Positions 1-5,977 of a stretch of 6,115 bases of DNA are shown here, in pieces. The DNA comes from Actinomycetes bacterium (lineage in GTDB: Bacteria > Actinomycetota > Coriobacteriia > Anaerosomatales > JAJZPX01). Numbering within the stretch: the stretch's first letter is position 1; the number at the start of each line of letters is the position of its first letter. Both the position numbers and the translations under genes were made by a program. The notes under the pieces are model-generated. The model saw only the letters and a program-made list of their open reading frames with translations, was not told the origin of the DNA and made no database searches. The stretch lies in contig JAJZPX010000127.1 of NCBI GenBank assembly GCA_021811025.1, forward strand, positions 1 to 6,115. The letters run 5' to 3'.

Positions 1-664
1 TGCGGCGGATCTCGAAGCGGTCCGCGCCGCCTTTCGCGACGCTGAGGGCGGCGTCGAACCCCGCGTCACGGATCGCGCGCTTGCACGTCTCCGATCGCCA
101 CCCGAACGGAAGGGCGAGGTAGCGCGCGGCGATGCCGTGCGCGTCGAGGGCGGCGAGCGATGCCTCCGCGTCCGAACGCGCTTCCTCGTACGTGAGGTCC
201 CGCATGGCGAGATGCCCGTGCCCGTGCGATTGCACCGACACGCCGAGCCGAGAGGCTTCTTCGATCTCGCCCCACGTCATCAGCCGCTCCTCCGGGTCCG
301 CCCACGGCCACACGCGGTCACGCACGCCGCTACCGGCCGGCCACGAGTTCGCGAGGCCGACGAACGCCGTGGGGACGAAGACCGCCGCCGCGCGCACGAG
401 CTCGAGCCGGCGGAGCAGGGGGAGCGCATCGCGGCGGAAGCTGGCGAGGCCGTCGTCGAACGTGAGGGTGAAGCTGCGCTCCGGAGCGTCGGCGGCGCCG
501 AACGGCCCCCGCGAGATCGCCTCCTCGAGGCTCAGCGGCACGTACCCCGCCCGCAGCATTCGGCCGAGGCTCCGCTCGAGCGACCGCTCCGTGACGGCGT
601 ACCGGCTCCGAACCCGCCGCGCCACGTGGTGGTACGCCAGGATGAGCGGCCAGTCCCCCGCCAT
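1..664 (-). CDS. Polysaccharide deacetylase (NodB/CE4-like), C-terminus cut off by window edge
   Basis: Seen: an open frame starts at ATG 664-662 and runs off the left edge after 221 codons, so the C-terminus is missing. It opens directly into the fold (WPLILAYHHV, residues 5-14) with no signal peptide, so it is probably cytoplasmic. Motif 1 is TFDDG (68-72), with Asp70 the expected catalytic base and Asp71 a metal ligand. Motif 2 is SHGHGH (146-151), which satisfies the family HxxxH metal site with His147 and His151. Motif 3 is ALPFG (184-188). Known: this family (PF01522, CE4) removes N- or O-acyl groups from sugars using a divalent metal. It is a paralogue of the gene at 669-1460, sharing the strings VSVQSHGH, RYLALPFG and FEIRR; by that comparison about 37 residues are missing. 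The start lies 4 bases after the upstream stop, and GAGG about 10 bases before the ATG can serve as Shine-Dalgarno. Substrate unknown. Confidence 0.9.
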   Translation of the reverse strand, partial: MAGDWPLILAYHHVARRVRSRYAVTERSLERSLGRMLRAGYVPLSLEEAISRGPFGAADAPERSFTLTFDDGLASFRRDALPLLRRLELVRAAAVFVPTAFVGLANSWPAGSGVRDRVWPWADPEERLMTWGEIEEASRLGVSVQSHGHGHLAMRDLTYEEARSDAEASLAALDAHGIAARYLALPFGWRSETCKRAIRDAGFDAALSVAKGGADRFEIRR

Positions 665-668
665 GCCG

Positions 669-1460
669 TCATCGCCTCGTCAGCGAGGAGGCGAGTCCGG
701 CGGCCGGGCCGAAGAGGTCGAAGAAGCGCCCCGACAGCTTCAGTCGCGTCATCGGCGCGCTGTCGGTGCCGTACATCGGCACGCGCCGGATCTCGAACCG
801 GTTGCGCCCGCCGGTCTTCACCGTGAACGCCGCGTCCACTCGCGCGTCCCGGGCCGCCCGCTCGGCCGAGCGCGAGGACGCGCCGAACGGCAGCGCCAGG
901 TAGCGCGCGCGTATGCCGTGCTCCGCGAGCAGCGCGAGGGAGGTCCGCACGTCCGCGCGCGCCTCGTCGTACGAGAGCTCGTCGAGGTGCAGGTGCGCGT
1001 GCCCGTGCGATTGCACCGAGACGCCCGCGCGCGAGATCTCCTCGAGCTGCTCCCACGACATCAGCCGCTCGGGCACGTCGATTCGGCCGAGGGCGCGCGC
1101 GAGGAGCCCCGGCGGCGTCAGCCACTCGTTACGCCCGCCGACGTACGCCGTGGGGACGAACGCGGCCGACGCGCCCAGCAGCCCGAGCCGGCCGAGCGCC
1201 GGGAAGACGAGCTCGCGGAAGCTGAGCAGCGCGTCGTCGAACGTGAGCGTGAACGTCTTCGGCCGCGCGCTGCCGTCCCCGAAGGGTCCGGTGGCCACCG
1301 CCTCCTCGAGCGACACGGGCGCGTGCCCGTCCTCCAGCATGTGCTCGAGAAGGGACCCCAGCCTCGGCAGCGAGAGCACGAAGCGGCTCGACTGCGTGGG
1401 GTGGACGTGGTGCAGGCTCAAGACGAGCGGCCAGACGGCGCTTCCCGGCGTGCGCCCCAT
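669..1460 (-). CDS. Polysaccharide deacetylase (NodB/CE4-like), complete
   Basis: Seen: 263 residues, start ATG 1460-1458, stop TGA 671-669. The N-terminus (WPLVLSLHHV, 10-19) is the first strand of the fold and there is no signal peptide, so a cytoplasmic enzyme is likely. Motif 1 is TFDDA (73-77), with Asp75 and Asp76 present but the usual Gly replaced by Ala. Motif 2 is SHGHAHLH (151-158), with His152 and His156 in metal-ligand spacing and two extra alternating His residues. Motif 3 is ALPFG (189-193). The LxH segment of classical CE4 enzymes is not obvious in the C-terminus, which ends in a basic and hydrophobic tail (RLKLSGRFFDLFGP, 239-252). Known: the family deacylates amino sugars or acetylated polysaccharides. 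The gene starts 1 base after the glycosyltransferase stop (TGACATG), so translational coupling is probable; its own ribosome site is weak. It is the tandem paralogue of the truncated gene to its left. Inferred role: modifying a glycan built by the neighbouring transferases. Substrate unknown. Confidence 0.93.
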   Translation of the reverse strand: MGRTPGSAVWPLVLSLHHVHPTQSSRFVLSLPRLGSLLEHMLEDGHAPVSLEEAVATGPFGDGSARPKTFTLTFDDALLSFRELVFPALGRLGLLGASAAFVPTAYVGGRNEWLTPPGLLARALGRIDVPERLMSWEQLEEISRAGVSVQSHGHAHLHLDELSYDEARADVRTSLALLAEHGIRARYLALPFGASSRSAERAARDARVDAAFTVKTGGRNRFEIRRVPMYGTDSAPMTRLKLSGRFFDLFGPAAGLASSLTRR

Positions 1461-1461
1461 G

Positions 1462-2355
1462 TCAGTACCACGTCCGGCCCGACAGGCGGCTCAGCCGTCG
1501 CGTCTCGGCCAGGCTCAGGCGCTCGCCCTTCCTGCCCCTCAGCGCATGCCACCGGCGGAGCGCCTCGCCTACGGCATCGACCGTCTGCGGGAGATGCCGG
1601 CTGCGGGCGGCCTGCTGGAGGCTCTCGCCCGCCCAGAGCAGCGCGTGCACCTGGGCGTACGGGGCAGGCAGGTAGTGCGCCGCGAGCTCGATCTCGTTGC
1701 GCGCGTAGTTCGCCTCGCGGTTCTCGGTGTTCTCGGGGCTGGGGATGGCCTCGTGCACCACCCGAACGCGGGGGGTGAAGAGCATGCGCCAGCCCGCCTT
1801 GAACAACCGGAACGCGATGTCGTTCTCCTCGGATCCGTACGCGATGCCCAGCGGGTAGCCGCCGACCGACTCGAGAGCCTTCGCCCGAATCGCCGAGGCG
1901 CCGCCGAGGAAGTACCCGACCTCCGTGTCCGTGCCCGGCAGCCGCTTGTCCCTCCGCGGGATCTCCCTGTGCCGAATGGACCCGTCGGGCGCCTCCACCC
2001 TGCAGCACAGCACCCCCAGGTCCGGCATCCTCTCGAAGTAGCGGGCGATGACCCCGGCGCCGTCGTCCGAGACGAGTCGGCAGTCGTCGTCGAGGTTCAC
2101 GTAAGCGTCGCCCGAGGCCTCTCTCGCCGCCGCGGCGTACGCCGCGCCTATCCCCGAATGCTCCGGCAGGCGGATCACGCGCACTGAGGGGAAGAGGCGC
2201 CTCACGGTCTCGTCCGTGCCGTCCGAGGACGCGTCGTCCACGACGACGGTCTCCCTGCGGCCGTGGCGCTGGGCCTCGATGCTGCGGAGGCATCGCACCA
2301 GGGAGTCCCGGCGGTTGCGGGTAGCTATGAGGAACGACAGCTCGATCTCGGGCAT
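1462..2355 (-). CDS. Family 2 glycosyltransferase (GT-A fold)
   Basis: Seen: 297 residues, start ATG 2355-2353, stop TGA 1464-1462. The N-terminal strand (LSFLIATRNR, 6-15) leads to VVVDDASSDGT (37-47), the nucleotide-sugar binding signature. A DXD-type metal site follows (NLDDDC, 87-92), then an acceptor-side region GGASAIRAKALESVGGY (151-167), and an EEND segment (176-179) in the position of the ED catalytic-base motif. The C-terminal 100 residues are mainly helical, with no clear membrane span. Known: GT2 enzymes transfer a sugar from an NDP or UDP donor to a lipid-linked acceptor at the cytoplasmic face; rhamnosyltransferase-like members look similar, but donor and linkage cannot be read from sequence. 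The frame stays open upstream as far as 4470, but that part is antisense to the flippase and second transferase and lacks family content, so the start is placed at the Met directly before the first strand. It has almost no Shine-Dalgarno and heads the minus-strand operon with the two deacetylases. Confidence 0.94.
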   Translation of the reverse strand: MPEIELSFLIATRNRRDSLVRCLRSIEAQRHGRRETVVVDDASSDGTDETVRRLFPSVRVIRLPEHSGIGAAYAAAAREASGDAYVNLDDDCRLVSDDGAGVIARYFERMPDLGVLCCRVEAPDGSIRHREIPRRDKRLPGTDTEVGYFLGGASAIRAKALESVGGYPLGIAYGSEENDIAFRLFKAGWRMLFTPRVRVVHEAIPSPENTENREANYARNEIELAAHYLPAPYAQVHALLWAGESLQQAARSRHLPQTVDAVGEALRRWHALRGRKGERLSLAETRRLSRLSGRTWY

Positions 2356-2391
2356 GCGCTCATATACCCGGCGTGCCCGACGGGAGGCGCC
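2356..2391. promoter_or_regulatory. Short divergent intergenic region with a lone AT-rich block
   Basis: Only 36 bases separate the divergent glycosyltransferase and flippase starts. The single AT-rich block is CATATAC at 2361-2367. On the minus strand it reads GTATATG, giving a TATATG hexamer 5 bases before the transferase ATG, which would suit a leaderless transcript because no good Shine-Dalgarno precedes that start. On the plus strand the same block lies about 25 bases before the flippase GTG and could serve as a -10 element, leaving room for the GGGAGG site at 2382-2387. No clear -35 hexamer was found in either direction; any such element would lie inside the opposite gene. Promoter function is inferred from position and composition. 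Confidence 0.35.
2382..2387 (+). promoter_or_regulatory. Ribosome binding site that fixes the flippase start
   Basis: GGGAGG is followed by 4 bases (CGCC) and then GTG at 2392. It is the only strong Shine-Dalgarno near the candidate starts and supports the GTG at 2392 over the upstream ATG at 2263, which lies inside the opposite gene, and over the ATG at 2419. Confidence 0.7.
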
Positions 2392-3828
2392 GTGTCGGAC
2401 AACGTGGCGCGCGGGACGATGCTCGGGATCGCAGGGCAGGCCTGGCACCTGCTCACCGCGTTCCTCCTGTACGCGTTCCTCGCGCGGCGGCTCGGGCCGG
2501 TGCTGTTCGGGCAGTGGCGGGTCGTGCTCTCCGTGCTCATGTGGTTCGAGCTCTTCGTCAACTCCGGCATCGCGAGCCTCGCGGCGAAATCGATCAGCGA
2601 GACGCCCGAGAAGCGCGTCGACCTCGCGCACGCCGCGTACGCCGTCCAGCTGCTCGTCGGGCTGTCGGTCTTCGGCGCGATCGTGCTCGGAGCCGGCTGG
2701 GTCGCGCGCCTCCTCTCGAATCCCGGCCTCGCTCCGCTGCTCCGCGTCGCGGCGCTCGACATCCCCGTGTACTCCGCGCTGCTGGTGACTTCGGCCGTGG
2801 TGCTCGGGCTCAAGCGGTTCGAGCGCCAGGCGGTCGCCTGGGTCGTCTACGCAACGGCGAAGGCGGCAGCGATAGCGGTGCTGGTGGCGGCGGGGTTCTC
2901 CGTCGCCGGCGCGCTGATCGGCAACGCGCTGTCGTCCGTCGCGGGCCTTGCGGTGGTGATCGTGCCGGCGGCGAGAGGCGGACGGGGTCTCGCTCCTCGC
3001 GCCGGCGGCCTCGCTCTCGGCATGCTGGTCGCCTCCGTGCCGTTCCTCGTTCTGAGCCTCCTGGACGGCCTCGGGCAGAACGTCGGCCTGTGGACCGTCT
3101 CCTCCGTCATGGGCAACGCCGCGCTCGTGGGGCTGTACTCGGCCGCGGTCGCGATCGCCGAAGTCCCCGTCTTCCTGTTCCTCGGCCTGAACCGCGTCAT
3201 CCTTCCGGCCGTGGCGAGCGCCGGGGCCGAGGGCGACCGGCCGCTCGCCCGGCACTACGTGACCCAGGCCGTGCGCCTGGCGCTCATCGTGACGGTGCTC
3301 GGCGTCGCGCTGATAGCCGCGAACGGCCGTCAGGTGATCGCTCTCATCTACTCGACGTCGTACCTCGGCGCCTTCCTCCCGCTCGTCGTGCTGATGATCG
3401 CGGCGGTCGGCCAGACGGTCGTCGCCACATGCACGCAGGTGCTGATGGCGCAGAACCGGGCGCGTTTGGCGCTCGGCGTGCTGGCGGGCGCGCTGGCGCT
3501 GCAGGTCGCGCTCCTCGGCGTGCTCGCTCCCCGCTTCGGGATTCTCGGCGCGGCGGCGGCGACGGCGTCCAGCGCCCTCGTCGCCTCCGCGTGCGAGGCG
3601 CTCGTGCTCCGCGGCTCGCTCGGCTCGCGGCCTGTCGCGACGCTCGCGCGGTGTGTGGTGGCTGGAGCCGTGGTGGCTGTAGCGCTCGCGTACGCGTCGC
3701 CTTCCCCACTCGCCGTCGTCCCCGCGTTCGCGCTCGCCGCCGTGGCCTACCTCGCCGTCCTGGGTATCCTCCGCGAGTTCGACGCGCTCGACGTGGCTTC
3801 CGTCAAGAACGCGCTCTGGAAGCGGTGA
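2392..3828 (+). CDS. Polysaccharide flippase of the MOP superfamily (Wzx/MATE-like)
   Basis: Seen: 478 residues, start GTG 2392, stop TGA 3826-3828. The protein is hydrophobic almost throughout, with about 12-14 membrane segments by eye, for example near residues 11-30, 43-62, 82-107, 115-140, 147-167, 170-192, 207-225, 240-270, 294-311, 328-350, 358-378, 383-405, 417-435 and 440-460. The N-terminal stretch (GIAGQAWHLLTAFLLYAFLA, 12-31) followed by a conserved-looking ARRLGPVLFGQW (31-42) is typical of polysaccharide exporters, as is LIYSTSYLGAFLPL (318-331) in the second half. Known: MOP/Wzx proteins move undecaprenyl-linked oligosaccharide units from the cytoplasmic to the outer face of the membrane. 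It is divergent from the transferase-deacetylase operon and 64 bases upstream of a second transferase, probably co-transcribed with it. The substrate is inferred to be the glycan made by these neighbours. A different MATE-type role is possible but unlikely in this setting. Confidence 0.92.
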   Translation: MSDNVARGTMLGIAGQAWHLLTAFLLYAFLARRLGPVLFGQWRVVLSVLMWFELFVNSGIASLAAKSISETPEKRVDLAHAAYAVQLLVGLSVFGAIVLGAGWVARLLSNPGLAPLLRVAALDIPVYSALLVTSAVVLGLKRFERQAVAWVVYATAKAAAIAVLVAAGFSVAGALIGNALSSVAGLAVVIVPAARGGRGLAPRAGGLALGMLVASVPFLVLSLLDGLGQNVGLWTVSSVMGNAALVGLYSAAVAIAEVPVFLFLGLNRVILPAVASAGAEGDRPLARHYVTQAVRLALIVTVLGVALIAANGRQVIALIYSTSYLGAFLPLVVLMIAAVGQTVVATCTQVLMAQNRARLALGVLAGALALQVALLGVLAPRFGILGAAAATASSALVASACEALVLRGSLGSRPVATLARCVVAGAVVAVALAYASPSPLAVVPAFALAAVAYLAVLGILREFDALDVASVKNALWKR

Positions 3829-3839
3829 CGGTTCGCGCG

Positions 3840-3892
3840 CACGCGCTCGCGTGGCGGCCTCCGGCCTCCACGGAAGCCGAGGGAGGTCCCTC
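3840..3892 (+). promoter_or_regulatory. Leader before second glycosyltransferase with hairpin over its ribosome binding site
   Basis: The gap after the flippase stop contains three structured elements. CACGC/GCGTG (3840-3844 and 3849-3853) can pair around a 4-base loop. Two tandem copies of CGGCCTC (3855-3861, 3862-3868) follow. GAGGGAGGTCCCTC (3879-3892) is an inverted repeat that ends directly at the GTG start and contains the Shine-Dalgarno GGGAGG (3881-3886). The upstream CCTCC copies can alternatively pair with GGAGG at 3882-3886, so either fold would hide the ribosome site. The Shine-Dalgarno itself, 6 bases before GTG 3893, is solid; a regulatory role for the folding is inference and chance pairing is easy at this GC content. 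Confidence 0.4.
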
Positions 3893-4786
3893 GTGACGGA
3901 CACCGAGACGGGGACGACGGCGGTCACCATCGCGATCGTCACTCGCCGCGCCACGCCGGCGCTCGAACGGCTCGTGTCCCGCGTCGGCGGCATGGCGTGC
4001 CCGTTCGGCCGTTGCGAGGTCGTCGTGGTGGCGGAGGATCCCTCCGTGCGCGAGCCGGTCCCGCGCGAGCCCGGCCTCGGCGGGTGGCTGGTGCGCGTGC
4101 CGTTCGGCCGCGGGCTCGGCTTCAACAGGAATCGCGCGGTCGACGAGTCGCGCGGAAGCGTGGTCGCTTTCGTGGACGACGACTGCTGGCCGCAGGACGG
4201 CTGGCTCGCCGAGCTGCTCGCGCCGCTCGCCGATCCTTCGATCGACGCGGTCACCGGCAAGGTGAAGGTGCCGCCGTCTACCTTCCTCGGCGACGCGATC
4301 GCCGCGCTCGGCTTTCCCGGCGGAGGGAGCGAGGGGTTCGAGGTGATGTACCCGGTGGACGCGCGCGGCCTCACCGACCACCTCGCGATCGGCAACAGCG
4401 CGGTCAGGCGCTCGGCGCTCGGGCGCGTCGGGGGGTTCGACGAGACCATGACCGCGGGCGGCGAGGACACCGAGCTCTCCTACCGCCTGTGCGAGGCGGG
4501 CTTCCGGATCAAGTACCAGCCGTCCGCCGTCGTGGAGCATGCGGCGCGCACCAGTCTCGCCGAGTTCGCCAGATGGTTCTTCCGGCGCGGCCGGAGCGTC
4601 TACCAGCTGTCCCGCCGGGTGCGAGAGGGGCCGATGATCGCCGCGCGGCTCGCGAGCTACGGCCGGCTGCTGGCGATCCATCGCCGCGACCCGAAGCTCC
4701 TCGTCATCGTGCCGCTGCTCTTCGCGAGCGTCCTTCTGCAGGAGACGGGGTTCGTCTGGGAGTGGGCGAGCGGTGGGCGGCGCTGA
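3893..4786 (+). CDS. Family 2 glycosyltransferase (GT-A fold) with C-terminal hydrophobic segment
   Basis: Seen: 297 residues from GTG 3893 to TGA 4784-4786. GTG 3893 is chosen over the in-frame GTG at 3851 because GGGAGG sits 6 bases before it and the first strand (VTIAIVTRR, 11-19) then lies close to the N-terminus. Further signatures are FNRNRAVDESRG (77-88), the metal-binding DDDCW (95-99), an acceptor-side GNSAVRRSALGRVGGFDE (167-184), and GGEDTELSYR (189-198) holding the ED catalytic-base motif at Glu191-Asp192. A His-containing region (VVEHAARTSLAEFARWFF, 213-230) is followed by a basic stretch and a hydrophobic segment (about 269-286) that could anchor it to the membrane. Known: GT2 enzymes transfer a sugar from a nucleotide donor. 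It is probably co-transcribed with the flippase and acts on the same lipid-linked glycan. It is only distantly similar to the transferase at 1462-2355. Donor sugar unknown. Confidence 0.93.
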   Translation: MTDTETGTTAVTIAIVTRRATPALERLVSRVGGMACPFGRCEVVVVAEDPSVREPVPREPGLGGWLVRVPFGRGLGFNRNRAVDESRGSVVAFVDDDCWPQDGWLAELLAPLADPSIDAVTGKVKVPPSTFLGDAIAALGFPGGGSEGFEVMYPVDARGLTDHLAIGNSAVRRSALGRVGGFDETMTAGGEDTELSYRLCEAGFRIKYQPSAVVEHAARTSLAEFARWFFRRGRSVYQLSRRVREGPMIAARLASYGRLLAIHRRDPKLLVIVPLLFASVLLQETGFVWEWASGGRR

Positions 4787-4800
4787 CCGGTCGTCTCTCG

Positions 4801-5970
4801 TCAGTACACCGCCGGATAGGACAGCAGCCGTTCCCACTCGTAAAGCGTGAGCGAGTCCGCCCACCGCGACAGGGCGGCGGGCGGAGCACCGGTGAAGTAC
4901 CGCGGCGCCGTCGCCTGACGGAAGGCGTCGAGGCTCGCCGGCGAGGAGTCGAGGCGCCAGTCGCGCGTCCCGTCCCTCGCGCGCTCCACGGCGTCGTAGT
5001 AGATCGCGGCCTTGATGCTCTCGTTCGCAGCGATCCAGCCGTACGCGCCGGTCAGCCAGGCCGCCTTGTCGCCGCCCTTCTCGACCGTCCCGAACTCCGC
5101 GATGCAGATGGGTTTGCGCAGCGTCTTGAGGTAGGCGAGCGAGCCGGCGCACAGCTCCGAGAGCGGATGGAAGCCCTGAACGCCCCGGTTGAAGGCGCTG
5201 ATCGCCGTCCAGTCCACGTAGGCGTCGCCGGGGTAGTAGGCCGAGAACGCGTTGGCGGGCGTGTCGGGCACGCTGTTGCCGTTGACGCTCCACACCCACG
5301 TCACGTTCGTCGCACCCTCCGCGATGAAGATGTCGTGCACGTGGCGCCACGCCGAGACGTAGTCACGCGGGACGTTGCCGTTGACGGTGCCCGCCCACGG
5401 GTACCAGTTGCCGTTCATCTCGTGCATCGGCCTCAGCATTACCGGGCCGCCGAGGTCCCGGATCTGACGCGCCCAGCCGGCGATGTAGGCGTCGTACTTC
5501 CCGCCTGAGATCGCGGCCAGCCGGTAGGCCGGCTGCTCGGCGGGCGCGACGAGAGCGTGGGCCTCAGTCCCCGGATCCCACGGCTCCCAGCTGATCATCG
5601 GCACCTTCCCGCGGCGCATCACCGCAACGCACGCGCCCGCGTCGAACCTCGATCTGTTGCCGGCCGCCCACGGCTGGTACCACATCACGATCGAGACCTT
5701 CTTGCCTGCCGAGGTCTCCAGCGAGTCGAGGGAAGTGATGTCGAAGGGCGCGGGCGGCACGTAGACTCCGAGATACGCGCCTCGTGCCGGCGCTTCGACC
5801 TTCCCCGCCAACGGCGGTCTTGAGAGCTGCCTCTGCGTCCGGCTCGCCGGGCCGCCGGGGACCGACGGGCTCTTCTCCGCGGGAAGCTGTCCGCACGACG
5901 CGAGAGCGAGCACGAGCGAGCAGGCGGCCGGCCAGACGGCGAGGGCCTCGATCGCATCTCGACGTCTCAT
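4801..5970 (-). CDS. Glycoside hydrolase family 26 lipoprotein (mannanase/glucanase-like)
   Basis: Seen: 389 residues, start ATG 5970-5968, stop TGA 4803-4801. The frame is open further upstream, but this ATG has a good Shine-Dalgarno (GAGGTG, 8 bases before) and begins a classic export signal: RRR (2-4), a hydrophobic core (11-24) and a lipobox LASC with Cys26. The arginine cluster might direct it to the Tat pathway. A Pro/Ser-rich linker (30-63) precedes the catalytic domain (about 64-355). Family hallmarks are MWYQPW (96-101), ISWEPW (126-131), RPMHEMNGNWYPW (180-192) with Glu184 as expected acid/base, and IAEFG (290-294) with Glu292 as expected nucleophile. Known: GH26 is a retaining clan GH-A family of beta-mannanases plus some beta-1,3/1,4-glucanases; specificity cannot be read here. 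The mature protein would be lipid-anchored outside the membrane. It converges on the second glycosyltransferase with a 14-base gap. Inferred role: trimming or remodelling the exported polysaccharide, or degrading a foreign one. Confidence 0.93.
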   Translation of the reverse strand: MRRRDAIEALAVWPAACSLVLALASCGQLPAEKSPSVPGGPASRTQRQLSRPPLAGKVEAPARGAYLGVYVPPAPFDITSLDSLETSAGKKVSIVMWYQPWAAGNRSRFDAGACVAVMRRGKVPMISWEPWDPGTEAHALVAPAEQPAYRLAAISGGKYDAYIAGWARQIRDLGGPVMLRPMHEMNGNWYPWAGTVNGNVPRDYVSAWRHVHDIFIAEGATNVTWVWSVNGNSVPDTPANAFSAYYPGDAYVDWTAISAFNRGVQGFHPLSELCAGSLAYLKTLRKPICIAEFGTVEKGGDKAAWLTGAYGWIAANESIKAAIYYDAVERARDGTRDWRLDSSPASLDAFRQATAPRYFTGAPPAALSRWADSLTLYEWERLLSYPAVY

Positions 5971-5977
5971 GCCCGGT

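Noticed and set aside
132..2187. Plus-strand open frames over the deacetylase and glycosyltransferase genes
   Set aside because: They are Arg/Ser/Ala-rich products antisense to genes with clear catalytic motifs. None has a recognisable domain.
2263..2391. Upstream ATG start for the flippase
   Set aside because: It would overlap the divergent transferase by about 90 bases, adds a hydrophilic leader unlike the family, and lacks a ribosome site, whereas GTG 2392 has GGGAGG.
3851..3892. Earlier GTG start for the second glycosyltransferase
   Set aside because: No Shine-Dalgarno precedes it, and the added 14 residues show no family content.
2373..3896. Alternative plus-strand frame over the flippase
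   Set aside because: An Arg/Gly-rich translation without membrane segments; the overlapping frame encodes a coherent polytopic flippase.
2356..4470. Long in-frame N-terminal extension of the minus-strand glycosyltransferase (open frame of about 1000 codons)
   Set aside because: It is antisense to the flippase and the second transferase, has low-complexity Arg/Glu/His-rich content typical of GC-rich shadow frames, and shows no domain. The real protein starts at ATG 2355.
3803..5508. Long open frames on both strands across the second glycosyltransferase and the GH26 gene
   Set aside because: They are shadows of the two real genes, with biased Arg/His/Ala/Pro composition and no motifs.
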